Positions 10,303-20,900 of a stretch of DNA of 64,000 bases are shown in pieces. Source of the DNA: Mariniblastus sp. (GTDB lineage: Bacteria; Planctomycetota; Planctomycetia; Pirellulales; Pirellulaceae); assembly GCA_029247405.1 (NCBI GenBank), contig JAQWLH010000108.1, positions 1 through 64,000 of the forward strand, written 5' to 3'. Each line of letters begins with the position of its first letter. The stretch's first letter is position 1. A model generated the notes under the pieces. That model was not told where the DNA came from and searched no databases. It worked only from the letters and a program-made list of their open reading frames with translations. The translations under genes were made by a program, and so were the position numbers.

Positions 10303-10824
10303 TCAATCAAAATCCTCGATTTCCAACCGCACGCTGCCAATCAAACCACCCGCCAATCCTTGACGAAGACCAGATTGAGCATCACTTGGTTTTTGGATTT
10401 CAAGGCGAACCAAGTTGGCTGCGGTCAGGATATCTTGAATTTCAACGCGGAACGGAGGCTCACTCAAAGCCGTTTCCCCAAGCTCCCGATCGTTTAAATA
10501 GACCTTGGCGTCGTGGTCAACTTCTTCGACCACCAACCAAACTTTTTGATTCGGATCCAAACCAGTGGGTCGGTTGAATTTCCGATGATAAGCAACGCGG
10601 CCGCGAAAAGAGTTACCAAGCCAATGGCTCCAGTCGCAAGGAATCTTGCACTGGAATTGAAGACCAATCGCGGGAAGATCTCCAGAACCCGTCGCAGCAT
10701 CAACGACAAGGACCGTGGCATTCCAAGGTCCATGAAGACGAATCGGATGAATGTTGGGCTGGTTATTCAGGGACGTAGCTTTGAATGATCGACGACTGAT
10801 GAACTTGTTGAGTTGTTTTCTCAA
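10303..10824 (-). CDS. Galactose-binding-like (glycoside hydrolase N-terminal sugar-binding-like) domain protein
   Basis: WSHWLGNSFRGRVAYHRKFNRPTGLDPNQKVWLVVEEVDHDAKVYLNDRELGE resembles GH2 sugar-binding jelly rolls; overlaps the upstream gene by about 62 nt so the start may be internal. Confidence 0.55.
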   Translation of the reverse strand: MRKQLNKFISRRSFKATSLNNQPNIHPIRLHGPWNATVLVVDAATGSGDLPAIGLQFQCKIPCDWSHWLGNSFRGRVAYHRKFNRPTGLDPNQKVWLVVEEVDHDAKVYLNDRELGETALSEPPFRVEIQDILTAANLVRLEIQKPSDAQSGLRQGLAGGLIGSVRLEIEDFD

Positions 10825-12097
10825 TCAAACGCATCGTAATTTTGATCCCCCGAACCGGGAACGGGTAGGGCGGTCTGGTTTCTCGCTCAGCATCATCATC
10901 CGGAGCCGGCGTTCCGCCGGTGACTGGATCGTTGAGGCCATTGGTGCCCTCATCAATCAGTGAGTCACCATCCTGATCGAGACCGTCGTGCTCGTAGAAT
11001 GTTGTCCAAGTGTCAAACACATTAGCAGACCCGCCGCTGAGTTGTGATTGAGAAGCCCCGTTTTGAGCGAACCAAGCAGCCTCGGTCGTCCCAGCCGCAT
11101 ATCCGAGATCGACAAAGGCGCCGATTGCGTGGGTCGTCGGAAGCGGCAAAGCATTGTCGTTGTATCCAACATCACCTGGCTCAACGAGAACCGATCCAGC
11201 ATTCTCTACGGTAGCGTTGGGCGAATAGACTCGGACATCAAACGCCGCAACGTCGGTTAACAAAATGTCCCCACCGGCTGGCTTGATTCGCCCGAGAGCC
11301 AACCCCGCCCAATCAAATTCGTTGGGGAAATTGTGAACGGCAAAAGCATCAATAACGTGTGCAAAACGATTCTTTCGCACAGCCAAATCAGCCAGTGTGT
11401 TTGGAACAATGCTGAATTCTGTGTTTCCAGCATTGGTCGAAATAATGCGAACTGAGAGATCATTGTTGCGAACAAAATTGTTTACTTGGGCTGCCGTTTG
11501 ACCGGTCAACGTTGCCGCATCCGGTCGAATCAGGAGCAATCTCCGATGAAGTCGAACGGAATCTTCGAAGTCAATCACTCCGTCGATATTGACTTCTTTC
11601 CAAGTCGGAAAATACCACACTTCGGCCATCGTCGATTCTGTGACCGTGCCACCAATCACGCCGCGGAATTTCTTGCCATCGGGACTCCGGACCGTCATCC
11701 CGATTGAATCGTCAACATCGCCGATGTAGTTGTTGATGCTTGCAGCTGATGAGCTGTCATTAATACTCCCCTCAACGATTTCTAAAAATCCATTTGGCGA
11801 AGTTGATTCAGAATAAGGTCGCGGGTCGAGAGTCAGGTTTGCCAAATCAGAGCGCAACATTTCTTCGGTGGTGCGCAAGCGGTTGGCCATCTCCATGACG
11901 GCTCGGCCTAGCTGCATTTTTTCACTGGCGTATTTAAACGCAGACATCATCGCACCGAGAACGATTAAGGTCATCGTCAGGGCGATCATAATCTCGACGA
12001 GGGTCAGACCCGCACGGTTGAGGGGGGCTTTGAAGTTGCGAAGTTTTAGCACGCAGGTCCGAGAAGCAGTCATCAAGTCTCCTTTGGCAGGATTCAT
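10763..12097 (-). CDS. Type IV pilin / type II secretion pseudopilin-like protein (prepilin N-terminal methylation motif)
   Basis: NRAGLTLVEIMIALTMTLIVLGAMMSAF N-terminus; C-terminal DGLDQDGDSLIDEGTNGLNDP. Confidence 0.75.
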   Translation of the reverse strand: MNPAKGDLMTASRTCVLKLRNFKAPLNRAGLTLVEIMIALTMTLIVLGAMMSAFKYASEKMQLGRAVMEMANRLRTTEEMLRSDLANLTLDPRPYSESTSPNGFLEIVEGSINDSSSAASINNYIGDVDDSIGMTVRSPDGKKFRGVIGGTVTESTMAEVWYFPTWKEVNIDGVIDFEDSVRLHRRLLLIRPDAATLTGQTAAQVNNFVRNNDLSVRIISTNAGNTEFSIVPNTLADLAVRKNRFAHVIDAFAVHNFPNEFDWAGLALGRIKPAGGDILLTDVAAFDVRVYSPNATVENAGSVLVEPGDVGYNDNALPLPTTHAIGAFVDLGYAAGTTEAAWFAQNGASQSQLSGGSANVFDTWTTFYEHDGLDQDGDSLIDEGTNGLNDPVTGGTPAPDDDAERETRPPYPFPVRGIKITMRLIEKTTQQVHQSSIIQSYVPE

Positions 12098-12702
12098 CAG
12101 GGTCGACGGTTACCAAGTAATTTCCTCAGATCACCGAAATGATCCAGGGAACTACAAATATGAAGTGGGAGCGACAGAAGGTGGGATTCGCACGTCACCT
12201 CAACGGTACCTATCGAATTGGGGGAAAAGGAAAAGTCTCACCATTCTACAAGTTCCCCATCAATTGTACACGCTATTTTTGGGGTCAGATGCTTAATCCA
12301 TCGTCAATTTTGGCTTCAATTGATCACAATTCTCGCTTATTCGTTGAATGTCAGATGGACTCTAGGGCATTTGCCCGGCCAATGGCCGCCGTCCCCCCGG
12401 AAAAACCAGCCAAAATCAGCGGTTTTCGGGAAAATCCGATCTCCTCGTCTTACCTGACATTTCGATCACAATTTCTTCGTTGATTGCCTCCAATTCAACG
12501 TTTGCACGGCTTGAGGGTAATTCGAGGCCCTTCGGAGAACGGTTGATTCAAGCATCTTTGAATTCAAAATCGTCTGGTTTTATCGGTAGAAACCGGCAAC
12601 GCATTTGAGATAATAAATCGTTCACTCTAGCTTCCTTCCAAGCCTCGTTGAGAGATACCGTTGGTTGAATGGCTGCGCGCATGGGAACCCTTTGAGAAAT
12701 CT

Positions 12703-15700
12703 ATGATTCAAAAATGCAAACAAGCAACTGAGGCATCCTTGGGGTCGACCTTTAGTTCAAAAAAAACACTCATTTGTCAAACGCGACTGGGCTTTTTTGT
12801 GGTCCTCGTGTTAGCCAGCCTTTGCTCAACTGTCAGCGGTGCTCCTCAAGACGAGGATGCTGCCCAGCGGATTTACGAAACTGCGACGCTCGCGCAAAAC
12901 AACAATTCGTATGAATTTGCGCTTCGCGAGTGGGACAAACTTCTCACGCAGCATGCCAATTCAGCCCTCGCACCAAAGGCAAATTATTATGCCGGGATCT
13001 GCTCGATCCAAACCGTAAACTACGAAAAATCGATTGGCTACCTGAAAACTGCCGCCCAAAGCCTCGATGCCGAATCAGGACTAAAGGAGAAGGCAACTCT
13101 TTTCTTGGGGTTCGCTCAATACCGACACGGCTTGGACTTGGCTGAGGATGATTCCGCGAATCAAGAGTCAACGACGCTGCTCACCACCGCAACTCAAACA
13201 TTTACCAATCTTTTAAGTAGCAACGCCAAGTTTGAAGAAATGGACCAAGCCTTTTTTTTCCAAGGCGAAGCCTTCGAAGCGCTCGGACGAAACGAGGAGG
13301 CGCTTAAGTCGTACACCCAAATGTTAGCGCTCCCTGAGCAGAAATTTCAGTACGAAGGATTATTAGCTGCCGGTGACATCGAGGCAAAACTGGGACAATT
13401 CAAAAACGCTCTGGGACACTACGAGCAATTTCGTGAACTGGCTACCAAGGCTGGTGGACATCCCAAACTGAATGTTGTGAACCTGGAAACTGGGCGGACG
13501 TTAATTCGAATCGGAGCCACGGAAGAGAAAAATGGCAATTCCCAGACGGCGACTGATCGGTTCAAAGAGGCGGCCCAGATACTCGCTGTTGTAGCAGATC
13601 AAGATTCGGCAAGTCTGACCGACGCAGAAGAACGGCTGATTGCCGAAGAGGCCAAATTCCAACAGGCTTTTTGTGAATCGAGACTGGGGCGATTTGCGAA
13701 ATCAGCTGAACTTTATGCGACGATCGCCAACAATCCAAAATCCAATCGAGCCATCCAGTCGCTATCTTTTGCGGGACGTAATTTCCTCAACGCCGGCGAC
13801 GCCCCGCAGGCCACGCTCGTTCTTGAGAAAGCGGCGACCGCCGAATCCGCTTACGGTGCTCAGGCCGCTCACTGGCTTGCAGATGAGATCTATCTTCGCG
13901 TCGAGCCAATCAAACCCCAAAAAGCAAACGCTCTTGCAACCCGATGGATTAAGCAACTCAGCTCAGATGACCCGATGCTAGTCCCGTTAAAAGCGGATCA
14001 AGCCAACGCGGCCTACGCGATCCCAAAGCGTCGCAAAGAATCGGTAGCTCTATTCCAAGCCATCGTCGACCAACACCCTAATCACGAACTCGCCCCGATG
14101 GCACTTTACAATGCAGCCTACGGCTCGCTGGACCTACGCGATTACAAATCAGCGATTTCCAAATCAAGTGCATTTGAAAAGGCGTACGCTAATTCGGATT
14201 ATCTCGCGGATACACTTGAAGTCAAAGCTGATGCCTCTCTGTTGAACGATCAGCCTGAAATCGCCGAGCAAGTTTTCGGGCAATTGGCGAACCAATTCCC
14301 GGACAACGAGAAGGTTTCGTTTTGGAATTTGCGGTCTGGAGTAGCTTTGTTTCTGCAAAAGAAATATCAGCCCACCATTACCCAACTAAGTCCCTTGGTG
14401 GAATTATTCTCAGACCCATCCCGTCAAGCAGAATCACTTCACTGGATTGGTTCGAGCCAATTTCACCTCAAGGACTACACCAACGCCACCCAATCACTTT
14501 CGCGATCGAATCAACTCAACAACAAGTGGCGCCGTGCCGACGAAACGCTGTTGATGCTTTGCCGATCGCAAATGGCAAACGGCCAAGTCGATGCTGGACA
14601 AGAAACAGCGACCGGACTCATCGCTGGCTACCCCCAATCGCCCCTCTTGGGTGACCTTTACTACCACTTGGGCCGACATGCCTACGACAACAAAAAATAT
14701 GAAGAGGCGTTCGCCAATTTTGATCAAATCCAAAAAAACTACACGGAATCCAAACTCGCCCCATTCGCACTTTATGACGCAGCCTGGAGCCAAATGGAGC
14801 TCAAAAAATTCAAGGAGTCTGAAAAACTATTTGCAACATTGATGGAGCGTTTCCCCCAGCACGAACTGGCTCAAAAAAGTAAGATTGGACGTGGCGCTTC
14901 GTTGCGAAAAATAGGAAATACGGAGGCCTCCATTGTCGAGCTTCAAGATTATTTAAAGACCGCCAATCCGACTGGCCTGGCCAAAACCAATGCCCTATTT
15001 GAAATTGGGCTCAGCCAAGTCGAACTTAAAAAGTGGGATGATGCGATTGGTACCTTTGAAACGTTGATCGCGGAATCCGCCGATTCACCCAAACTCGACC
15101 GGTTCTATTACGAGCTTGCCTGGTCTTATCGTTCCAAGGCAAAAGAAAAACAAGCCCTTAAGTATTTCGCTAAAATCATAGCGGAAACCCCAACCAGCCC
15201 GCTTGTCGGAGAAGCCAGCTTTCATGTCGGAACGGCAGCCTACGATGCCAAGCAATACGCTCGTGCCATCAAGTCATATCAGGCCTGCCTTGAATCCCAA
15301 ACCGACGATAACGTTCGTGAAAAAGCTGCCTATAAACTCGCCTGGGCCTATTACAAACAAGATCAATTTGAGCTGGCTCTGGACAGCTTCACCAAGCAAA
15401 CAACGGTCTACTCAAAAGGCGATCTGGTCGGCGATGGAATGTTCATGGTGGCCGAGTCTTATTTTCGCATGAAAGAACATGCAAAAGCACTCGATGCTTA
15501 TCTTGCCGCCCGACCTGTCATTGATGCCTCCCAAACGGTGGAACCAAAAATTAAATGGCTGACTCTGTTGCATGGCGCTCAGAGTGCTAATCACTCGCGT
15601 GTCAAAAAATACGACCAAGCCATCCAGCTGGCCTCAGAGATAGAAAAAACCCAAGCTGACAAATCGTTTCAACAGGACGCCTGGCTTGAAATGGGCACGG

Positions 15701-16101
15701 CCCACATGGGATTAAGGCAATCTGAACAAGCCTTGGTTTTTTACCGTAAGGCAGCCGAGAATCTTGGGCGAACAGGGGCTCGAGCCCGCTGCATGATCGG
15801 CGACATTCACTTCGCTAACAAAAATTTTGATGACGCAGGTAACGAATTCAAACTGGTCTATTTCGGATTCGGCGGGCCACAAGCTCCCGACGATGTAAAA
15901 CCATGGCAAGCCTACGCAATTTACGAATCCGCGCGTTGTAGCTTCGTTCAGGTCGACCAGGCCCCGCCAAGTGCCAAACCAAAATTGATCAAAGATGCAA
16001 TCCAACAATTCGAATATCTAATCAACAACTACCCCAATGACAAGCTCGCACCAGAAGCCAAACGCCAATTAGAAACGCTGAAAAAACTCAAAGCCAATTA
16101 A
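12703..16101 (+). CDS. Large TPR-repeat protein (tol-pal YbgF/CpoB-like, about 1130 aa)
   Basis: Repeated TPR-type helices (e.g. YEFALREWDKLLTQHANSALAPKANYYAGICSIQ; FANFDQIQKNYTESKLAPFALYDAAWSQMELKKFKESEKLFATLMERFP); immediately upstream of exbB/exbD-like genes. ATG at 12703 preferred over TTG at 12661. Confidence 0.85.
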   Translation: MIQKCKQATEASLGSTFSSKKTLICQTRLGFFVVLVLASLCSTVSGAPQDEDAAQRIYETATLAQNNNSYEFALREWDKLLTQHANSALAPKANYYAGICSIQTVNYEKSIGYLKTAAQSLDAESGLKEKATLFLGFAQYRHGLDLAEDDSANQESTTLLTTATQTFTNLLSSNAKFEEMDQAFFFQGEAFEALGRNEEALKSYTQMLALPEQKFQYEGLLAAGDIEAKLGQFKNALGHYEQFRELATKAGGHPKLNVVNLETGRTLIRIGATEEKNGNSQTATDRFKEAAQILAVVADQDSASLTDAEERLIAEEAKFQQAFCESRLGRFAKSAELYATIANNPKSNRAIQSLSFAGRNFLNAGDAPQATLVLEKAATAESAYGAQAAHWLADEIYLRVEPIKPQKANALATRWIKQLSSDDPMLVPLKADQANAAYAIPKRRKESVALFQAIVDQHPNHELAPMALYNAAYGSLDLRDYKSAISKSSAFEKAYANSDYLADTLEVKADASLLNDQPEIAEQVFGQLANQFPDNEKVSFWNLRSGVALFLQKKYQPTITQLSPLVELFSDPSRQAESLHWIGSSQFHLKDYTNATQSLSRSNQLNNKWRRADETLLMLCRSQMANGQVDAGQETATGLIAGYPQSPLLGDLYYHLGRHAYDNKKYEEAFANFDQIQKNYTESKLAPFALYDAAWSQMELKKFKESEKLFATLMERFPQHELAQKSKIGRGASLRKIGNTEASIVELQDYLKTANPTGLAKTNALFEIGLSQVELKKWDDAIGTFETLIAESADSPKLDRFYYELAWSYRSKAKEKQALKYFAKIIAETPTSPLVGEASFHVGTAAYDAKQYARAIKSYQACLESQTDDNVREKAAYKLAWAYYKQDQFELALDSFTKQTTVYSKGDLVGDGMFMVAESYFRMKEHAKALDAYLAARPVIDASQTVEPKIKWLTLLHGAQSANHSRVKKYDQAIQLASEIEKTQADKSFQQDAWLEMGTAHMGLRQSEQALVFYRKAAENLGRTGARARCMIGDIHFANKNFDDAGNEFKLVYFGFGGPQAPDDVKPWQAYAIYESARCSFVQVDQAPPSAKPKLIKDAIQQFEYLINNYPNDKLAPEAKRQLETLKKLKAN

Positions 16102-16374
16102 CCGCAAACCATCGGCACACTCGCGATGACCAAGCCACGATACAACCCCAACAGCCTAAAATACTGAGGGGCTTTTGCCACTGGACCCCACTCAATGAGC
16201 TTTGCTGATCAACGCACTTTCGAGTGAAAACAATACCAACCATGAAGCATACGCCTACGACGGCGCTCAAAAGCCTTTCCCTTTGCACCGTTGGGAGTTT
16301 GAAGGCCCGGACCGAGCGAAGAGCAGGATGGACCATTACCGTGCGCCACACGAGCAATCACCCCTGGAGTTAAC

Positions 16375-17292
16375 ATGCGACCTTCGGTATTAAAACCGGC
16401 TCAAATTGCCATCACCCTCACGGCTTGGATGATTGGCATGACCTTATGGGTCAGCACGTCAGTTAGCACTCATGCTTCCCAACCCAGTGTTCATCCAGAG
16501 ATCGGGGCACCGCTGATCGCGACTCTGCCTCAGGCCGAGGGAGATACAAGTAAGCCGGCTCAAAAACGCGGGATCAACTTTCTTTCACTGTTGACCCAAG
16601 GCGGCTGGTTCATGGTGCCGCTATTACTGCTCTCAATTGGCGTTTTCACCATCGCCATCGAAAGATATCTCGCTTTACGTCGTACCAGAATCTTCCCACC
16701 GAAACTGGTGGATCAACTTGCGATCCTCAGCCAGTCCGAGAACGGTTTGGAACCGCGACGTGCCTATCAAACTTGCCAGCAATATCCATCATCAGCCGCT
16801 TATGTTTTGCGTTCGATGTTGGTTAAAGTCGGACGTCCACAAATTGAATTGGAAAACGCAGTCGGAGAAGCGAGCCAACGCGAAGCCAATCGACTCTCAC
16901 AAATGACGTCGTGGCTATCACTGGCCGCTGCCATTGCTCCGCTGATCGGACTCCTTGGAACTGTTTGGGGAATTACTCAAGCGTTTTATGATACGACGCA
17001 GTTGGCCGAGTTGAATGCAGGTCAAAACCGAGGAGTTGCCCTGGCCAACGGTATCTACGTTGCCCTGGTAACAACGATGGTTGGATTAATGATCGCAATT
17101 CCTGCGGCGATCCTTTCACACTTTTACGAAAACCGAATTGTACAACTGCTCAACGAGATTGAGGAAATGGCCTGCAACCTTCTCCCCCAATTCGAGCGCT
17201 ACGAAGGCCAAGTTCGATTCACCCAAGGCGTCGCCGAATCGACTGAAATAGGCAACGTCAATCCTGCCGTCGCTCAAACCTCTCACGACTAG
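16375..17292 (+). CDS. MotA/TolQ/ExbB proton channel family protein
   Basis: GGWFMVPLLLLSIGVFTIAIERYLALRR; WLSLAAAIAPLIGLLGTVWGITQAF; GIYVALVTTMVGLMIAIPA. Confidence 0.93.
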   Translation: MRPSVLKPAQIAITLTAWMIGMTLWVSTSVSTHASQPSVHPEIGAPLIATLPQAEGDTSKPAQKRGINFLSLLTQGGWFMVPLLLLSIGVFTIAIERYLALRRTRIFPPKLVDQLAILSQSENGLEPRRAYQTCQQYPSSAAYVLRSMLVKVGRPQIELENAVGEASQREANRLSQMTSWLSLAAAIAPLIGLLGTVWGITQAFYDTTQLAELNAGQNRGVALANGIYVALVTTMVGLMIAIPAAILSHFYENRIVQLLNEIEEMACNLLPQFERYEGQVRFTQGVAESTEIGNVNPAVAQTSHD

Positions 17293-17420
17293 TGTCAAAC
17301 TGAAAAACAAGAAACTCAAGATCCTGACAATGACAAACCATTCGCCCATTCGTCCTGTTTTGCGATCACGTTGATCGCGGCCCGCGAGTAACGGTTTTTA
17401 AGATTAACCCACTGATAACC

Positions 17421-17834
17421 ATGTCTGTAAAAATAAAACGAACCGCAGCCGTCGGCTCATTGAGCATTACGCCTTTGATTGACGTGGTATTTTTGTTGCT
17501 GATCTTTTTTCTCGTCTCCTCAAGATTTTCCGAAGAAGAGCGCGAGCTAGACCTGAACCTACCCAGTGTCACCGAAGCACTGCCGGCGACGGCCCAAACT
17601 GACGAACTGGTCGTCAACATTGACGAACAAGGGCGCTACTATATCGACGGGTCATTCCGTCAACTCGAGCAAGTCGAACAAATTCTGCGACGAGCCAAAG
17701 CAAACAATCCGTTGACTCAAACAGTTGTAATTCGAGCCGACAAGAAAACCGACTGCGAACCATTACTGATTGCCATCGGGCTATGTAAAAAAGTTGGGAT
17801 TAGTGAGTATACCGCGACAATTGATGGTGGTTAG
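17421..17834 (+). CDS. ExbD/TolR biopolymer transport family protein
   Basis: SLSITPLIDVVFLLLIFFLVSSRF TM with conserved Asp; IRADKKTDCEPLLIAI. Confidence 0.93.
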   Translation: MSVKIKRTAAVGSLSITPLIDVVFLLLIFFLVSSRFSEEERELDLNLPSVTEALPATAQTDELVVNIDEQGRYYIDGSFRQLEQVEQILRRAKANNPLTQTVVIRADKKTDCEPLLIAIGLCKKVGISEYTATIDGG

Positions 17835-17909
17835 CCAGATGTTTTCAGTCTTTTTCATTCATCTTCCTTCAGCTGATGTTTCGTTCAACCAAACGTAATT
17901 AACTTTTAA

Positions 17910-20900
17910 TTGATCCACGTGAAACGCCGAACCGTTCACAAAATAACACCTGCCAAGCAGAGCACATTTGACCAGCAATTCTGGCCTGTGCTGGTTGCCT
18001 TGACGGTGCTCTGCAGCATTGCCGTCGGCGCCGCCGTCACCCTTTTACGCGGCCCTTGGATGTGGGGTAGTTTATTCGTGCTCCCCTTGGTTGCGGCGGG
18101 TTCAATTTTATTCCTGATTAGTTTGGACAGCCAAAAACTTCGTCGCTCGCTTCAGCTGGCAATCGTTTTGAGCTTGGCCATTCACTTGTTAGTCATGGTG
18201 TTTGCCTCGGTAACCAACATTTTTCAAAACCCATACAAGCCCAACGAGCGCAAAGTTGCTCAGCGGCCAATTCGAACGATTGAAATTTCTGATCAGCGAG
18301 CCGCCTTTGTCTGGGAAGAGGCCAACTCCCGAGAAACGCCTGAGCCCGACGTTGTGCCGGACAAGGTTCAACGTCCGACGACCACCGTCGTTAAACCACA
18401 AACGGTACCCGTCAAAGAATCTCAGCCAAATATTAATCCTCAGCTAGTCAAACGTGAAACTCCCATCCAATCTGTGCCACGCCAAAACCCTGAGTTATCA
18501 CAATTGCGAAAGCAAACTCGGCCCGCAGTTCAGCCACAGTCGAGTGAGAAAATAACCGAGCAAAAAACAACGCGTCAAACCAAACCCAGCCCCACCAAGC
18601 CAGAAAAGCCAGTTGAAAGCTCAAAGGCGGCTGATTCAGTTTCCCGGCAACCGGTCGCGAAAACCGAAACCCGCGTTGAGCCTGCCAGCGCAAATGCGGC
18701 CAAGGATAACCCGACCGAAATCACTCGCTCTTCGTCTTCGCCACGTCGAACCCAACCCACAAAATCGCCGTCCATTTCAGCGCCCAAGGCATCGTCATCA
18801 CAAGCTCGAGTTCGACGAGATACTCCCCTCATTCCCATCGCAACAAAAAAATCCATGACGGCCGAGAAAGTTACCTCGGCAGCCACTTCAAAACGGGTCA
18901 AGGCCGAGGCATCTAAATCCGCAAATCAAATAACGCGGAGGCCGACCCAATCAACCACCGTGACACCCGCCACAACCAACCAACCCCAAACAGTCCTCAA
19001 CCCTCAATCTCAGATCGCCCGAACCCTCAATCGGCGAAAGCCAACCGCCGCTCAACCCACTATCTCAACTGAGACTTCAGTTAACCGGACTCCACGTCGT
19101 GCAACCACTGATGCGAAGATCGCTGTCTCACCTATCCCGGTAGAGAAACCGTCTCGGTCGCCGGAATCAAAAACGGCCTCCCGAGCACTCAACTCAAAAA
19201 CACTTTCAGTCTCTCGAAGCACGCAAGGAGTCGCGGGCGTTGGACGGTCAAAAAATCTACACCGTGATGTAGGCGGCATGAATAGCCCCGCCGCTCGCGC
19301 TTCGGATTCGGCTCGACGTGAACGATCTTTGAGCAACATGAGTGCTGACCGCATGCTCTCCGCCTCGCAAAAATCCCAAGTGCAGAGAACCATTGGTGCC
19401 ACTCGCATTCCGACCAGCGCTTTTAAAGCGGAAACTTCAAAAGCCGCAAAAGTTGCGGGAGCCAAGACGACAGGCGAACGAACCATGGAGTCTTCGGCCG
19501 CGAAAATAGATGCCAGAGCGGCGTCCGCTCGCGACGAAGTTTCAGCCGAGCGAGGCTCGGCGGAGGTCGATTTAGGACCGACCAAAATTGTGATGGATCG
19601 CCAATCCCAACGACGCTCAGGAGGGGGCCAGCCGGAAGTTTCACAACTCTCCCCCGACGCAACCCAACGCTCAAAAGACCGATCCAACGCTCAGCCATCT
19701 TTGGTTGCTGAATTATCTCCCAGCGTCATGGCGCCCCGCAGCCAATCGGCAACGGCTCCCTCAACCGAGGCCTCTGAAGCTTCCGACTCAGCAAGTCTAG
19801 CGGCTCGAACCGGCGGAAAAGCAGCGGTCATGGCCGAACGCTGGGCCGCCGATTTGAAAGGCGAATTTTCCAACCGGGGAGAGTCAAACCTCGCTGAACA
19901 GCTAAGCGAAAATCGGCAACGGGCAAATCGGAATGAGGCAGTCACCCGCTGGAACACAGATCAAGAAGAGGATGAAGACGAGGAAAACCAACGTGGAACT
20001 CGGCGAACGCGGGTGGCTCAAGCCCCGATCATTCGCTCGGACCCAGGTTTTGGTACCGCGGAGGCTGATGGAATTTCGAAGGCCGCTCCTGCTGATGCGG
20101 GAGAATCACCGACCGAATCTTTAACTGTCAAAGTTCAGCGGCAGGCGTCAGCAGCCCTTCCGGGTTCCGGAATTGGTCAGACCGCAACAAATGCATTACT
20201 TCAAGCAGCCACCTCTTTACCCATCATTGAATCAAAGACCGGTCGCCGGACTGGCAGCGGCAAAGCCACAAATGTCGATTCCGAATTCGCCACCGGACTC
20301 GCTGCCAATCCACAGACTCGCGGCTCCCGGTCGGCTCAGCCAGACGTAAAGACAGCCCTTTCTGGAGTTTCCAAAATCCAACCCACTCCAACCTCAGAAA
20401 AATCTAGTGTTGATGGCTCGGCTGGAAAAAGGGGGCAATCCGATGCGTCAGATGTTTCAATTGCCCGAGCAGAATTAGAACCGTCGGAGAAACTTCAGGG
20501 CAGCGTCCTCGACATCGAAGCAATCGAAGGAGCGGCTGGTTTAGGAATTCGCCCGGATGAATTTGCTGGCATTCCCAATCGCCCTGCCTCTAAGGACAGC
20601 AAGCAGTTGCAACCTGATCTCGACAACCGATTTATCAACAAGAAATTTGGCGGCGCACCTTCGATTAACCCAGACGCCGTGATTGCCCAGAAGGCTTTTC
20701 GAAATCGAACCCCCTCGGCAATCGCCGGCGCGGCAGAACCGACAACGGAAGCAGCAATTCAGTCGGGACTGGAATTCCTGGCGCGTTATCAATCTGCCGA
20801 TGGCAGCTGGGCTCTGAAAGGTTTTGACCCTGATGCGCCACAACATTTGACACAATTGAGCAGCGACACGGCGGCAACCGGACTTGCTCTATTGGCGTTT

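Noticed and set aside
19052-19687. 211-aa minus-strand ORF in the low-complexity linker region
   Set aside because: Antisense to the Ser/Arg-rich linker; low-complexity composition explains the absence of stops.
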